Program-made: the position numbers and the translations under genes
Shown: one piece after another, positions 18,159 to 26,065 of the stretch
Position numbering within the stretch: the stretch's first letter is position 1
Layout: every line of letters starts with the position of its first letter
Assembly (NCBI GenBank): GCA_963698275.1
Contig: CAVOQE010000009.1
Coordinates: 638,495-702,494, forward strand
DNA length: 64,000 nucleotides
Source: Anderseniella sp963698275
GTDB taxonomy: Bacteria; Pseudomonadota; Alphaproteobacteria; Rhizobiales; Aestuariivirgaceae
Direction: 5' to 3'
The notes under the pieces: model-generated
The model's database searches: none
Seen by the model: only the letters and a program-made list of their open reading frames with translations
Told to the model about the DNA's origin: nothing

Positions 18159-18176
18159 GTCCTTTGTTGCAGGTTG

Positions 18177-18189
18177 TTGCATTTTGCAA
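18177..18189 (+). promoter_or_regulatory. Palindrome upstream of sigma-54 promoter, possible activator site
   Basis: TTGCA, three bases, TGCAA, centred about 125 bases upstream of the -12 element; a second, looser TGCA-rich stretch follows (TGTGCAGTCTGCAAACA). Enhancer-binding activators of sigma-54 usually bind palindromes 100-200 bases upstream, so position fits. The activator is unknown and the motif is short. Confidence 0.35.
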
Positions 18190-18295
18190 AACCGGCCTGT
18201 GCAGTCTGCAAACAGGCGCTGACTGGTTCACTCACCCCAATGCTGCATATTGCGGTCTGTCAGCTCTTGCACACAATATTTAGCTGAAAACCGGT

Positions 18296-18313
18296 TTGGC
18301 ACGATGATTGCGT
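18296..18313 (+). promoter_or_regulatory. Sigma-54 (RpoN) promoter
   Basis: TTGGCACGATGATTGCGT has the -24 GG and -12 GC with exactly 10 bases between them, and matches the TGGCACG-N4-TTGC consensus at every conserved base. Transcription should begin near 18323. No plus-strand protein gene follows for over 4 kb, but a strong terminator lies about 60 bases downstream of the expected start. Confidence 0.75.
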
Positions 18314-18322
18314 ATCCCTCAG

Positions 18323-18403
18323 CAGCGTTGAGATTATTGTATAGCGTACTCAACCAGATTACACAGGAAGCGGAAGTGCCTCGTTCAGGCCTTCCGCTTT
18401 TTG
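18323..18403 (+). ncRNA. Candidate sigma-54-dependent small RNA, about 80 nt
   Basis: The expected transcript runs from the sigma-54 start to the U-run of the terminator. It can fold into a 5' stem-loop (GTTGAG at 18327 with CTCAAC at 18349), a short single-stranded stretch (CAGATTACACAG), and the terminator hairpin. There is no convincing reading frame or ribosome site in it. The stretch is free of genes on both strands. This is inference from promoter plus terminator; expression is untested. Confidence 0.6.
18370..18402 (+). terminator. Rho-independent terminator of candidate sRNA
   Basis: GCGGAAG, bulged T, GCCT, loop CGTTC, AGGC, CTTCCGC: 11 paired bases followed by TTTTT. Strong intrinsic terminator on the plus strand. 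Confidence 0.8.
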
Positions 18404-18420
18404 TTTGCAGCCTGCTTGCC

Positions 18421-18490
18421 AGGGCAACATGGGTTCAAGTGAACCCCTAAAGGTGCTCGATCATTTTGAAAGCGATCAGGATGATTTTGC
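18421..18490 (-). repeat. Dispersed two-hairpin intergenic repeat, partial copy B
   Basis: Reads, relative to the full copy near 22.8 kb, in reverse orientation: GGGCAACATGGGTTCAAGTG, the complementary half palindrome, CTAAAG, TGCTC, then a GAAAGCGATCAG segment. The first hairpin of the full copy is truncated. The end of the repeat runs into the last codons and stop of the cyclase gene. Confidence 0.65.
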
Positions 18491-20380
18491 CACCGGCTTC
18501 AAACCAACAGGCGTGAACACTTGCACCGGCTTGGCAAAGCCGGACAGTTCAATCCGGCCAACCGGTTCTATGCCCTCAACATGCCGCTGGGCAAAACCTG
18601 GTCCCAGCAACACCGGACAACCGGTCGCCTTGGTGGCGGACTCAAGCCGCGCCGACATGTTCACGCTTGACCCGATCGCGGTGTAGTCAAATCTGATGTC
18701 CGATCCGAAATTGCCCACCGAGCAGATGCCGGTCTCAATGCCGGCGCCTACACGTATCGGCGGTTTACCGTCTTTTTCACGCTGCACGTTCTCGATATCA
18801 AGGGAGGCACGGATTGCCAGCACCGCTTCCAGAGCGCGTTCCGTATGATCTGCCTGGTCTACCGGGGCGTTCCAGAATGCCAGAATCGCGTCTCCCATAA
18901 ACTTGTCGATGGTTCCGTCGCGCTTGAAGATTTCCTGGCTCGCCAGTGTCAGGAACCGGTTTACCGTTGCATTGATTTCATCTGCGGGCAGGCTTTCGCT
19001 GCTTGAGGTGAAGCCACGCATATCCATCATCAGGACAGTGATTTCACGCTTCTCGGCACTGGTGGTCAGGTCACGCCGGGACTCGCTCAACATGGCGACA
19101 ACATTTGGTGACAGGTATTGCGAAAACTGTCGTGACAATTGCCGCCGCCGGGCATCAGATTCGCTAAACAGGCTGTAGACCTCCGCCAGAGCCACAGCGG
19201 CCAGACCGACTGCAGGCTGGACCGGTTCATATAACTGGGCCGACTGCAGATAGGCTGTGTAGCCCGCCAGCAATGGTGCCAGACACAGCACTATTCCGGC
19301 TGCCAGCAGCAGCCAGATTCGATTGGCAAAAAAGTATGATGCCGTCAGCAGCAGCAAAGCCGATACCACAAACCACAGGCGCTCGACCACCTTGGCATCA
19401 CCCGGCTCAGACAGAAATTTGCCGTCCAGAAGCTGATTGGCGAGAACCGCGTGAATTTCGGCACCTGGCCGCGCCGCCACCGTAGGTGTTGTATGAAACT
19501 TGTCTACGCCAAGCGCGTTTACCGACAGGATGGCGATTTTACCTTTGAGAACATCTCCGGCTTTGCCTGCCATGACATCAAGGGCTGATACTCGTGGTAT
19601 TGGCGCGGCCTGTTCCCAAAGCCAGACCGCTCCCCCGTTTGATAAAGGTATGACAGTTTCATCAAGCTTCAGCGCTTCAAAACCGGACGGGCGAACCCGC
19701 AGGGCATATCCGGTGCCTGACTTGTAAACCCTGGCAAGCTCCAGGCTGAAGGCGGGCCACAGTGCCAGTTGATCTGTCGTCTTTGATGCCCAGACCAGCG
19801 GAACCGTGCGCACAACACCATCGTTGTCCGAAACCGACCGGACAATACCCAGACCCGCTGCACCTGCCCGAATGGTTGCAGTGGACGATATGATACCCGG
19901 CTGCCACGGCAGTGCTTCGGCATTACCATTTCCCACAACCACCCAGCCGACACTTGTGTCAGGTATGCTGGATCCGGGAAAGTCGCCAATACTGGTTGCA
20001 AGTATTGTTGGAGATGACGCAATGGCTCTGGCCAGTTGATCGTCACGAGCCGCGCCGCCAGGACTTTCATCCGGCTCCGAAAACAACACATCAACGCCAA
20101 GTACCGTTACGCCCGACGCATGAATTGCGCCTATCAGATCGGCAATCCGGTTTCGCGGCCACGGCCAGCGTCCTTCGACGCCTATCGTCTCATCATCAAC
20201 ACCAACCACGACGACATTGTCAGCCGCAGCACTTCTCGGACTTAGTGTCTGATAGAAATCGAACGACTTTCCGCGCAGATCATCCAGGCTTGTGTCGAAA
20301 ACAGTGTGAGACGCAACCAGCAGCACGATCAGACTGAGTACCCCCAATCGCGCACGGAAGCGGTCATACAGTTTGTTCAC
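18476..20380 (-). CDS. CHASE2-domain class III adenylate/guanylate cyclase
   Basis: About 634 residues. One N-terminal helix (LGVLSLIVLLVASHTVF), then a periplasmic CHASE2 sensor (residues ~35-325, with VVVVGVDDETI and VLGVDVLFSEPD), three helices around residues 335-405, and a cytoplasmic class III cyclase domain. Catalytic features visible: first metal Asp in MMDMRGFTSS, second in KFMGDAILAFWNAP, and the transition-state Asn/Arg in SSVNMSARLES. The domain is therefore probably active; the Lys and Asp/Thr positions suit ATP. GTG start, 6 bases after the FecR gene, so probably coupled. Third gene of a three-gene envelope-signalling operon. Confidence 0.9.
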   Translation of the reverse strand: MNKLYDRFRARLGVLSLIVLLVASHTVFDTSLDDLRGKSFDFYQTLSPRSAAADNVVVVGVDDETIGVEGRWPWPRNRIADLIGAIHASGVTVLGVDVLFSEPDESPGGAARDDQLARAIASSPTILATSIGDFPGSSIPDTSVGWVVVGNGNAEALPWQPGIISSTATIRAGAAGLGIVRSVSDNDGVVRTVPLVWASKTTDQLALWPAFSLELARVYKSGTGYALRVRPSGFEALKLDETVIPLSNGGAVWLWEQAAPIPRVSALDVMAGKAGDVLKGKIAILSVNALGVDKFHTTPTVAARPGAEIHAVLANQLLDGKFLSEPGDAKVVERLWFVVSALLLLTASYFFANRIWLLLAAGIVLCLAPLLAGYTAYLQSAQLYEPVQPAVGLAAVALAEVYSLFSESDARRRQLSRQFSQYLSPNVVAMLSESRRDLTTSAEKREITVLMMDMRGFTSSSESLPADEINATVNRFLTLASQEIFKRDGTIDKFMGDAILAFWNAPVDQADHTERALEAVLAIRASLDIENVQREKDGKPPIRVGAGIETGICSVGNFGSDIRFDYTAIGSSVNMSARLESATKATGCPVLLGPGFAQRHVEGIEPVGRIELSGFAKPVQVFTPVGLKPVAKSS

Positions 20381-20386
20381 AATTCA

Positions 20387-21211
20387 TCAGCCGGGAGAAT
20401 CAGACAGGTTGGAGTAGAACGGGTAGCTGTCACCTGGAGGCCCGGTCCGGATGATCGGGCCGATACCACCGGGATCACGGCCTGTCGTGCCCGGATTAGG
20501 CAATTCCCCGGCCCAGCTCCGACAGGCAGCTATCCTGCTGGAACCAGCCCCGGCACAGCCGGCATCGACTTCAAGGCCGGGTCCCTTGTTGCCCGGCGCA
20601 TTGGTGCCTGCCACTCGAGCTGGGCTATCGAGAATGTCCAAGGCGTTCTGAAGCTTGACCACATTGATCGAACTGCCATCGGAGACACAGGCAAAGCCAG
20701 GCTTGGTGATCACACGATCCTCGCCGTCAATGCTGCATGTCAGTTTGCCGGCGCGCAGAATACCGGTGGTCTGGCCATCTTCGATCTTTGCATCCACTAT
20801 GCCACCGCGCACCCCGAGGATGACGTGAGGCGTGGTAATTCTCATCTTGCCTTTTTTGGAAACCTGGCCACCGAAAAACCTCGAGACGCCACGATCCATG
20901 CTGATGCCGAAATTACCGTTGCTGCCGGGGCTGTAAACAAACTCGTCAATTGTCAGATTCGAGTTCGGTCCCAGCTTCACGCTCGACTGGTCCTTGAAGA
21001 CAATCAGGCCAAGGCCGGTTGCATTGCTGCGCAACCGGTCACCAAGTGACACGCCGGCCCCGACACCAATAACGCCGGCGCCGGCCTTTTTGATCTGGGT
21101 CTGCACCGCCGTCATCTTGCCGACCGCTTCGGCAAATGCCCCTGCCGGTGCCAACACGCACAACAGTCCAGCGCAGGCGAGGCTTGCGATTACACGTGTA
21201 TTGTTTTTCAT
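20387..21211 (-). CDS. Secreted FecR-domain protein
   Basis: About 274 residues. Signal peptide at the N-terminus (IASLACAGLLCVLAPAGAFA), then a FecR-type beta-rich domain: GVGAGVSLGDRLRSNATGLG, IVFKDQSSVKLGPNSNLTIDEF and MRITTPHVILGVRGGIVDA are typical. The C-terminal third is Gly/Pro-rich and probably disordered. Unlike classical FecR it has no membrane helix and no sigma factor partner here; it sits between an outer-membrane protein and a CHASE2 cyclase, suggesting a periplasmic relay or cap. Confidence 0.85.
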   Translation of the reverse strand: MKNNTRVIASLACAGLLCVLAPAGAFAEAVGKMTAVQTQIKKAGAGVIGVGAGVSLGDRLRSNATGLGLIVFKDQSSVKLGPNSNLTIDEFVYSPGSNGNFGISMDRGVSRFFGGQVSKKGKMRITTPHVILGVRGGIVDAKIEDGQTTGILRAGKLTCSIDGEDRVITKPGFACVSDGSSINVVKLQNALDILDSPARVAGTNAPGNKGPGLEVDAGCAGAGSSRIAACRSWAGELPNPGTTGRDPGGIGPIIRTGPPGDSYPFYSNLSDSPG

Positions 21212-21230
21212 CTCGTCAGCCTTTTTGGCG

Positions 21231-22550
21231 TTAGAAGTTTTTCGTGAAGCTAATGCTTAGCGTATGCGACATCGAACCCGGATCGAAATCGCCAGGTCCA
21301 ATACCGTCATACTCGTTCTCGCGAACCAGATACCCCACGTTAATTCTGTTATAGCCATCCAGATGGAATGCATGATCCCAGCTTGCCCGCCAGTACGTCC
21401 CGGTTCCGGCAGTTGCGACCGCGGGATTGACCACACCATCCCTAGAACTGAAGTCCCCATACGCCCCGGCAACCTGGTGTGTCCACAACGCACCAAACAC
21501 CTGATAGGGCAGCACGCCGGCATAATTCAGCTCAATCTCACGCTGCCTGTTAACGGTGGTACCGCCATCGGTCGTTTCGCGCTGATAGCGCGCCGCCATG
21601 CCAATCGTATGTTCTGCCGTCAGACGTCTGCTGGCGCCGGCTTCGGCGCCAAAACGATGCTCTGAACTCAGGTTCGTTGACTGGCTCAGATTGGCGTAGG
21701 AAACGTCGCCATAAAACGACGTATCGACGGACGGCTGCACAATGGCGCGGACCGACGTGCCCAAAGCAACTTCGGAGACGCTGGGATTATAGGTCCGGAA
21801 CTGTCCGAATGCCGACATCTGGATACGCACGGCATCCAGTTCCACCACCGGTACGCCCTTGTCCAGCGTAAAGGCGATCCGGCCGCGATGGTGTGCATAA
21901 ATGCCGTTTACGGTATCGAAAAATGGTGGATCAAAGGGGTCGGGACCGCCCTGGTTGATGTCCTCATAGCGGCGTTCCACCAGTCCGGATGCCGACACCA
22001 CCAGCACGTCATTCAGTGGTGTATCCAGATCAATTTTCAGTGCCGTGTTGACAGAAGCGAACGGGTTCCAGTCCTGCCGGTCTCTCCAGCTATTGTTCTC
22101 CTGTTCCACGTCAAGCCATTTGGAGCGGATGCCGACGGTCATGTCGAGAACCCACTCAAACCCGCTCAACGCGCCGTTTACCTTGGCGGCAAGCTCCTCG
22201 GCCTGCTTGGTCTCCTCAGGTGTCAGGTCGCCGACCGAAAGTGCCACTTCCAAGTTCCGGGCTGCAAGTTCCCATGATCCGACATTGGTATAGACACTGG
22301 CAAGATTGAGCCGTGCTCTGGCATCACGCGGATATTTGACCAGGTGCTGTTCAAGGGTGGAGATCGCCTGATCGTACTGGCCGACCTCAACCGCTTTCGA
22401 CACAAACCGGCCAAGCACACCGACATCTTCCGGAGAATCATATCTTTCCCGGAACACATCATCATAGTCGCTGGCCGACACTGCCGCGGGAAAACCAACG
22501 CTGGCAAACACAAGCATCATCGCAGCAATTGATTTCGATGTATTGAACAT
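21231..22550 (-). CDS. TPR plus outer-membrane beta-barrel protein
   Basis: About 439 residues. ATG 22550 begins a signal peptide (SIAAMMLVFASVGFPAAVSA). Residues ~30-140 hold TPR-like helical repeats (YDQAISTLEQHLVKYPRDAR, ELAARNLEVAL). The rest has alternating polar/hydrophobic strands of a barrel and ends in the outer-membrane signature ...SISFTKNF with terminal Phe. The layout resembles Slam-like or other TPR-barrel proteins, but no specific family is recognised. First gene of the FecR/CHASE2 operon. Confidence 0.8.
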   Translation of the reverse strand: MFNTSKSIAAMMLVFASVGFPAAVSASDYDDVFRERYDSPEDVGVLGRFVSKAVEVGQYDQAISTLEQHLVKYPRDARARLNLASVYTNVGSWELAARNLEVALSVGDLTPEETKQAEELAAKVNGALSGFEWVLDMTVGIRSKWLDVEQENNSWRDRQDWNPFASVNTALKIDLDTPLNDVLVVSASGLVERRYEDINQGGPDPFDPPFFDTVNGIYAHHRGRIAFTLDKGVPVVELDAVRIQMSAFGQFRTYNPSVSEVALGTSVRAIVQPSVDTSFYGDVSYANLSQSTNLSSEHRFGAEAGASRRLTAEHTIGMAARYQRETTDGGTTVNRQREIELNYAGVLPYQVFGALWTHQVAGAYGDFSSRDGVVNPAVATAGTGTYWRASWDHAFHLDGYNRINVGYLVRENEYDGIGPGDFDPGSMSHTLSISFTKNF

Positions 22551-22730
22551 GGCAATTGGGCCCGGCACGTTAAATGGCAATTCGTGAGCGAAGAATCCTT
22601 ATCATGTCGTGACGTTAGTTTAAAGTCAGCATAAGACGATTCTCAAAAAGTGTTGCACTTCGGCCACACCATCCTGATCTACCAGACTGATCTCAGGAAA
22701 TACCGCTAACGCCTTTAAAAATCACCACAA
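22551..22730. promoter_or_regulatory. Leader/promoter region of the TPR-barrel/FecR/cyclase operon
   Basis: About 180 AT-rich bases upstream of the barrel gene. It must contain the operon promoter on the minus strand; no distinct operator was seen. A dispersed repeat lies immediately beyond it. Confidence 0.35.
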
Positions 22731-22831
22731 GATCAGTATGGTTTTTGATTGAATCAATCAAAAATCATAAAACTGATCGCTTCCAAAGTGCTAGAGCAAC
22801 TTTATGGGTTCAATTGAACCCATGTTGCTCT
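22731..22831 (+). repeat. Dispersed two-hairpin intergenic repeat, full copy A
   Basis: First hairpin 22731-22778: outer arms GATCAGT/ACTGATC around an inner TTTTTGATTG-AAT-CAATCAAAAA palindrome. Second hairpin 22793-22831: outer arms AGAGCAAC/GTTGCTCT around the perfect 20-base palindrome ATGGGTTCAATTGAACCCAT at 22804-22823. Related partial copies lie near 18.4 kb and 52.4 kb. No coding content. Confidence 0.75.
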
Positions 22832-22905
22832 GGCGCCTTTGCTTGCGCAATGCACACACCCCGGCTAAACCTTGCACACCAGTTTGCACCAACAAGGCCC
22901 GCATC

Positions 22906-23184
22906 ATGCTTTCTCTCCTGTGGCTGTTTGATCAGCTCGTATACATAATATTCTGGATCATCATCATCATGGTCGTGATGAGCTGGCTGATCGCGTTCAA
23001 TGTGTTGAACAATTCAAACAATATCGTGCGGCAGATCAATTACACCCTGCACCGTCTGACCGAGCCATTGCTCGCTCCCATCAGGCGGTTCCTGCCCGAT
23101 CTTGGCGGTATCGATCTGTCACCACTGGTCCTGCTTCTGGGGCTGATGTTCCTGCAAAGACTGCTGCACGAGTATCTGGTCTGA
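22906..23184 (+). CDS. YggT-family integral membrane protein
   Basis: 92 residues, two membrane segments. N-terminal helix LVYIIFWIIIIMVVMSWLIAF, the conserved loop NYTLHRLTEPLLAPIRRFLPDLGGIDLSP, then a second helix LVLLLGLMFLQRLL: the standard YggT half-domain. ATG 22906 with AAGG upstream is chosen; a longer frame starts inside the repeat palindrome and is not credible. YggT proteins are linked to cell-envelope and osmotic functions. It precedes folD. Confidence 0.88.
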   Translation: MLSLLWLFDQLVYIIFWIIIIMVVMSWLIAFNVLNNSNNIVRQINYTLHRLTEPLLAPIRRFLPDLGGIDLSPLVLLLGLMFLQRLLHEYLV

Positions 23185-23318
23185 TTTCCTTCCCCGTTTG
23201 TCGTCATTGGAACCAACTCCGGCGCGGGCGGAACAGGTCTTTGTGGGAAGGTCCTGCAAAATGCTCCTCAGGGTCAGAACCCTCAGCTATTGAACATACG
23301 AAAAGGCATAGGAAATCC

Positions 23319-24203
23319 ATGTGCGCAGCCAAAGTCATCGACGGTAAAAAGTTTGCAGAAGGTCTTCGCGGACGCATCGCAACTGCTATTGCCGGCCTGA
23401 AATCCGAACACGGCCTGGAGCCTGGACTGGCCGTCGTGCTGGTTGGCGAAGACCCGGCCAGCCAGGTCTATGTGCGCAACAAGGCAAAACAGACCGTTGA
23501 AGTCGGCATGAAATCTGTCGAACACAAGATGGACGCCGCAACATCCGAGGCCGACCTGCTGGCCGTGATCGAACAACTCAACAACGACCCGACCATTCAC
23601 GGCATACTGGTGCAATTGCCATTGCCGGACCACATAGATGAAAACAAGGTCATCAACTCGATCAATCCCGAAAAGGACGTGGACGGGTTTCATGTGATCA
23701 ATGCCGGGCGGCTGGCAACCGGCCAGGAATCGCTGGTGCCGTGCACGCCGGTTGGCAGCGTCATGCTGGCGAAAGACGCGCTTGGGTCCCTGTCGGGCCT
23801 GGAAGCGGTTGTGATCGGCAGATCGAACATTGTCGGCAAGCCGGTGGCCCAGTTGCTGCTGCAGGAAAACTGCACCGTGACAATTGCCCATAGCCGCACC
23901 AGGGACCTGCCGGGCGTGGTACGCCGCGCAGATCTGGTGATCGCCGCCGTTGGCCGGGCAGAAATGGTCAAGGGTGACTGGCTGAAACCGGGCGCCTGCG
24001 TCATCGATGTCGGCATCAACCGCATCGAGCGCGATGGCAAGAACCGCATTGTCGGCGATTGCGACTATGAAGACTGCGCAAGAACTGCCGGATCAATCAC
24101 CCCGGTGCCTGGCGGCGTCGGCCCGATGACCATCGCCTGCCTGCTGCACAACACGGTTCACGCCGCCTGCGCCATCAAGGGTGTTCCTGTTCCAAAGATG
24201 TAG
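23319..24203 (+). CDS. folD: Bifunctional methylenetetrahydrofolate dehydrogenase/cyclohydrolase
   Basis: 294 residues. Interconverts 5,10-methylene-, methenyl- and 10-formyl-THF in the cytoplasm. Diagnostic segments: YVRNKAKQ with the catalytic Lys, VQLPLPDHIDENKVINSI, PCTPVGSVMLAK, the NADP-binding VVIGRSNIVGKPVAQLLL, and PVPGGVGPMTIACLLHNTV. ATG 23319 follows AGGAAATCC; upstream extension is not conserved-looking. Convergent with ppa. Confidence 0.97.
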   Translation: MCAAKVIDGKKFAEGLRGRIATAIAGLKSEHGLEPGLAVVLVGEDPASQVYVRNKAKQTVEVGMKSVEHKMDAATSEADLLAVIEQLNNDPTIHGILVQLPLPDHIDENKVINSINPEKDVDGFHVINAGRLATGQESLVPCTPVGSVMLAKDALGSLSGLEAVVIGRSNIVGKPVAQLLLQENCTVTIAHSRTRDLPGVVRRADLVIAAVGRAEMVKGDWLKPGACVIDVGINRIERDGKNRIVGDCDYEDCARTAGSITPVPGGVGPMTIACLLHNTVHAACAIKGVPVPKM

Positions 24204-24224
24204 CGACCCGACAAGCCGTCCGTC

Positions 24225-24755
24225 TTAACCGGTTGTTGCCCGCTCTATAGCCTCGACAATCAGCGCACGGGCTTCTTCGGCATTTCCCCAGCCGTCGGTG
24301 CGCGCCCACTTGCCTGCTTCCAGGTCCTTGTAGTGCTGGAAGAAATGCTCGATCTGCCGGACCTGTATTTCAGGAAGATCGGTGTAATCGCGCACTTTTT
24401 CGTATCGCATTGAAATGCGGCTGACCGGCACACCGATAATTTTTTCATCTCCGCCTGCCTCGTCGACCATTTTCATCACGCCGACCGGGCGTACCGCAAT
24501 AACCGCCCCCGGTACCAGTGTGCGCTGCGAAACCACCAGCAGGTCTACCGGGTCGCCGTCTTCCGACAAGGTGTGCGGAATGAAACCGTAATTGCCCGGA
24601 TAGCGCATCGATGTATATAAAAACCGGTCCACCACCATCGTGCCGGCAGCTTTGTCCATTTCATACTTGATCGGCTCACCGCCAATCGGCACTTCGATGA
24701 TGACGTTGACTTCTTCCGGCGGATTTGCCCCGATGGATATGGCGTCTATGCGCAT
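24225..24755 (-). CDS. ppa: Inorganic pyrophosphatase (family I)
   Basis: 176 residues, the usual length of bacterial family I enzymes. The metal signature appears as EDGDPVDLLVVSQ near residue 65; VIIEVPIGGEPIKYEMDK and FLYTSMRYPGNYGFIPHT match the substrate-binding strands. Hydrolyses PPi released by biosynthesis. Ends 21 bases from the convergent folD stop. Confidence 0.97.
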   Translation of the reverse strand: MRIDAISIGANPPEEVNVIIEVPIGGEPIKYEMDKAAGTMVVDRFLYTSMRYPGNYGFIPHTLSEDGDPVDLLVVSQRTLVPGAVIAVRPVGVMKMVDEAGGDEKIIGVPVSRISMRYEKVRDYTDLPEIQVRQIEHFFQHYKDLEAGKWARTDGWGNAEEARALIVEAIERATTG

Positions 24756-24823
24756 CTGATTTCCTTCATATGCGGGTGTGGCAAGGTGGCACCTGAGAGA
24801 GGCACCAATTTTATGGAGACCCT

Positions 24824-25090
24824 AGGGTCAGGACTCATTGATCTTATGCAATTCTGTTTGAAAGAAAACATTCGAATGGTGTTGAAAAAGCGCAAGACAA
24901 GGCTTTTTGCCTTTTCGAGCATTTTTCGACTTCAGGCGGGTGTTTTCTTTCAAACCCGAAGGGCGGGGTCTATTTTGCCCCTGACAGCGTTGAAAGGTCT
25001 TGAAAACCGGGCGGTTTCCTGCGACCTCTCGCCTTGTCAGAAGCAAAATATCCTCCCGCAGAATGGATAAGATCAATGAGTCCTGACCCT
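24824..25090. mobile_element. 267-bp MITE with 24-bp perfect terminal inverted repeats
   Basis: Left end AGGGTCAGGACTCATTGATC... at 24824-24847 and its exact 24-base reverse complement at 25067-25090. A second, internal 15-base perfect inverted repeat (GTTTGAAAGAAAACA at 24856, TGTTTTCTTTCAAAC at 24941) makes nested hairpins. No transposase or credible gene inside. No clear target duplication seen. Its right end lies 6 bases from the start codon of the next gene. Confidence 0.8.
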
Positions 25091-25096
25091 GATAGC

Positions 25097-25687
25097 ATGA
25101 GAACACTGCTCTTGACTGCCTGTACTCTCGTCGCACTCGCTTTGCCGGTTCATGCCGGCCAGATGACCAGCGCCTACACCAAGCTGGATTTCAAGAAAAC
25201 CTGCAAGATTCTCGAAGAGATTGAAGAAGGCGGATCGGTCTCCATGCTGTGTGACGGCTACAATGATTATCCCGTCCATTTCGCCGAAGGCGACCTGCGC
25301 CATTCGGTACAGTTCGGGCATGTTGAAACCGGCGGAGACGGCATCTGGCAGAGTTTTGCCCAGTGGAACCGGGTCGCGGAAACCATTGAATGGCGGTTGC
25401 AGGACGACAAGCCGGTCGCTGCAATCCTGCGCTGGTTCGTTGAAAATACCAACGACGCAGGGTCGGCTGATCCGGCCAGGGTCGGACAGGTACTCGTGGT
25501 ATCACGCGTTGGTCAGCAAGCCGATAAACGAGCCTGCGTAGTCGGTTATGTCGATGCACTGGCAAACCAGAATGCCAATGTCCTGGCACGCGAAGTGGCC
25601 GACAGCCTGGCGTCGGGTTTCATCTGCGGGACCGACAAGGCCGAGTTTCATGGGGTGCGCGGCCGCCTGTCAGGTGATCCCAGCTAG
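25097..25687 (+). CDS. Secreted protein of unknown function
   Basis: 196 residues. Begins with a clear signal peptide (MRTLLLTACTLVALALPVHA), so it is exported. The mature part has four Cys residues (KTCKILEE, SMLCDGY, RACVVGY, FICGTD) that could pair in the periplasm. I recognise no family. The ATG sits 6 bases after the MITE, so the usual ribosome site is missing or was replaced by MITE sequence. Confidence 0.75.
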   Translation: MRTLLLTACTLVALALPVHAGQMTSAYTKLDFKKTCKILEEIEEGGSVSMLCDGYNDYPVHFAEGDLRHSVQFGHVETGGDGIWQSFAQWNRVAETIEWRLQDDKPVAAILRWFVENTNDAGSADPARVGQVLVVSRVGQQADKRACVVGYVDALANQNANVLAREVADSLASGFICGTDKAEFHGVRGRLSGDPS

Positions 25688-25699
25688 AAACTCGTAAAA

Positions 25700-26030
25700 T
25701 CGTCATTCCAGCGAAGGCTCACTGCTATCCGGAAAGTTGTCGACACTGGAATCCAAGTTCGTTGTTTTTGGAAAAATGTCATCCCCGGCCACCGTGCCGG
25801 GGATCCATGGTGGGTTGCCGCATGCCGATACGGATGAGCCATAGACAGGGCTTGGACCTTCATCGCACTGTCGTTATTCCCACGAAAGTGGGAATCCAAT
25901 CCACGCCGGATACACTTGCCGATCTGGCATTAGATCCCCGTTTTCACGGGGATGACGGCAGTGGGTGCTGGAGAAACGACGATAAAACCTAACCGCCGTT
26001 CGACCGTCATTTTCGCGAAAGCTCATTGCT
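25700..26030. repeat. Mosaic of short palindromic repeats (REP-like)
   Basis: Gene-free stretch with several short hairpins of the kind common between proteobacterial genes: ATCCCCGGC...GCCGGGGAT at 25781-25804, ATTCCCACGAAAGTGGGAAT at 25876-25895, ATCCCCGTTTTCACGGGGAT at 25934-25953, plus degraded GTCATTCC/GTCATTTT units near 25702 and 26006. Lies between a plus-strand and a minus-strand gene end. Confidence 0.7.
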
Positions 26031-26065
26031 GTCAGGCGATCCCGGCTAGCGGAACTGGTGCCGCG

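Noticed and set aside
22804..22905. Longer start for the YggT-family gene
   Set aside because: The extra codons begin inside a repeat palindrome and do not resemble YggT proteins.
24828..25136. 102-codon minus-strand open frame
   Set aside because: Lies almost wholly inside the MITE, including both inverted ends.
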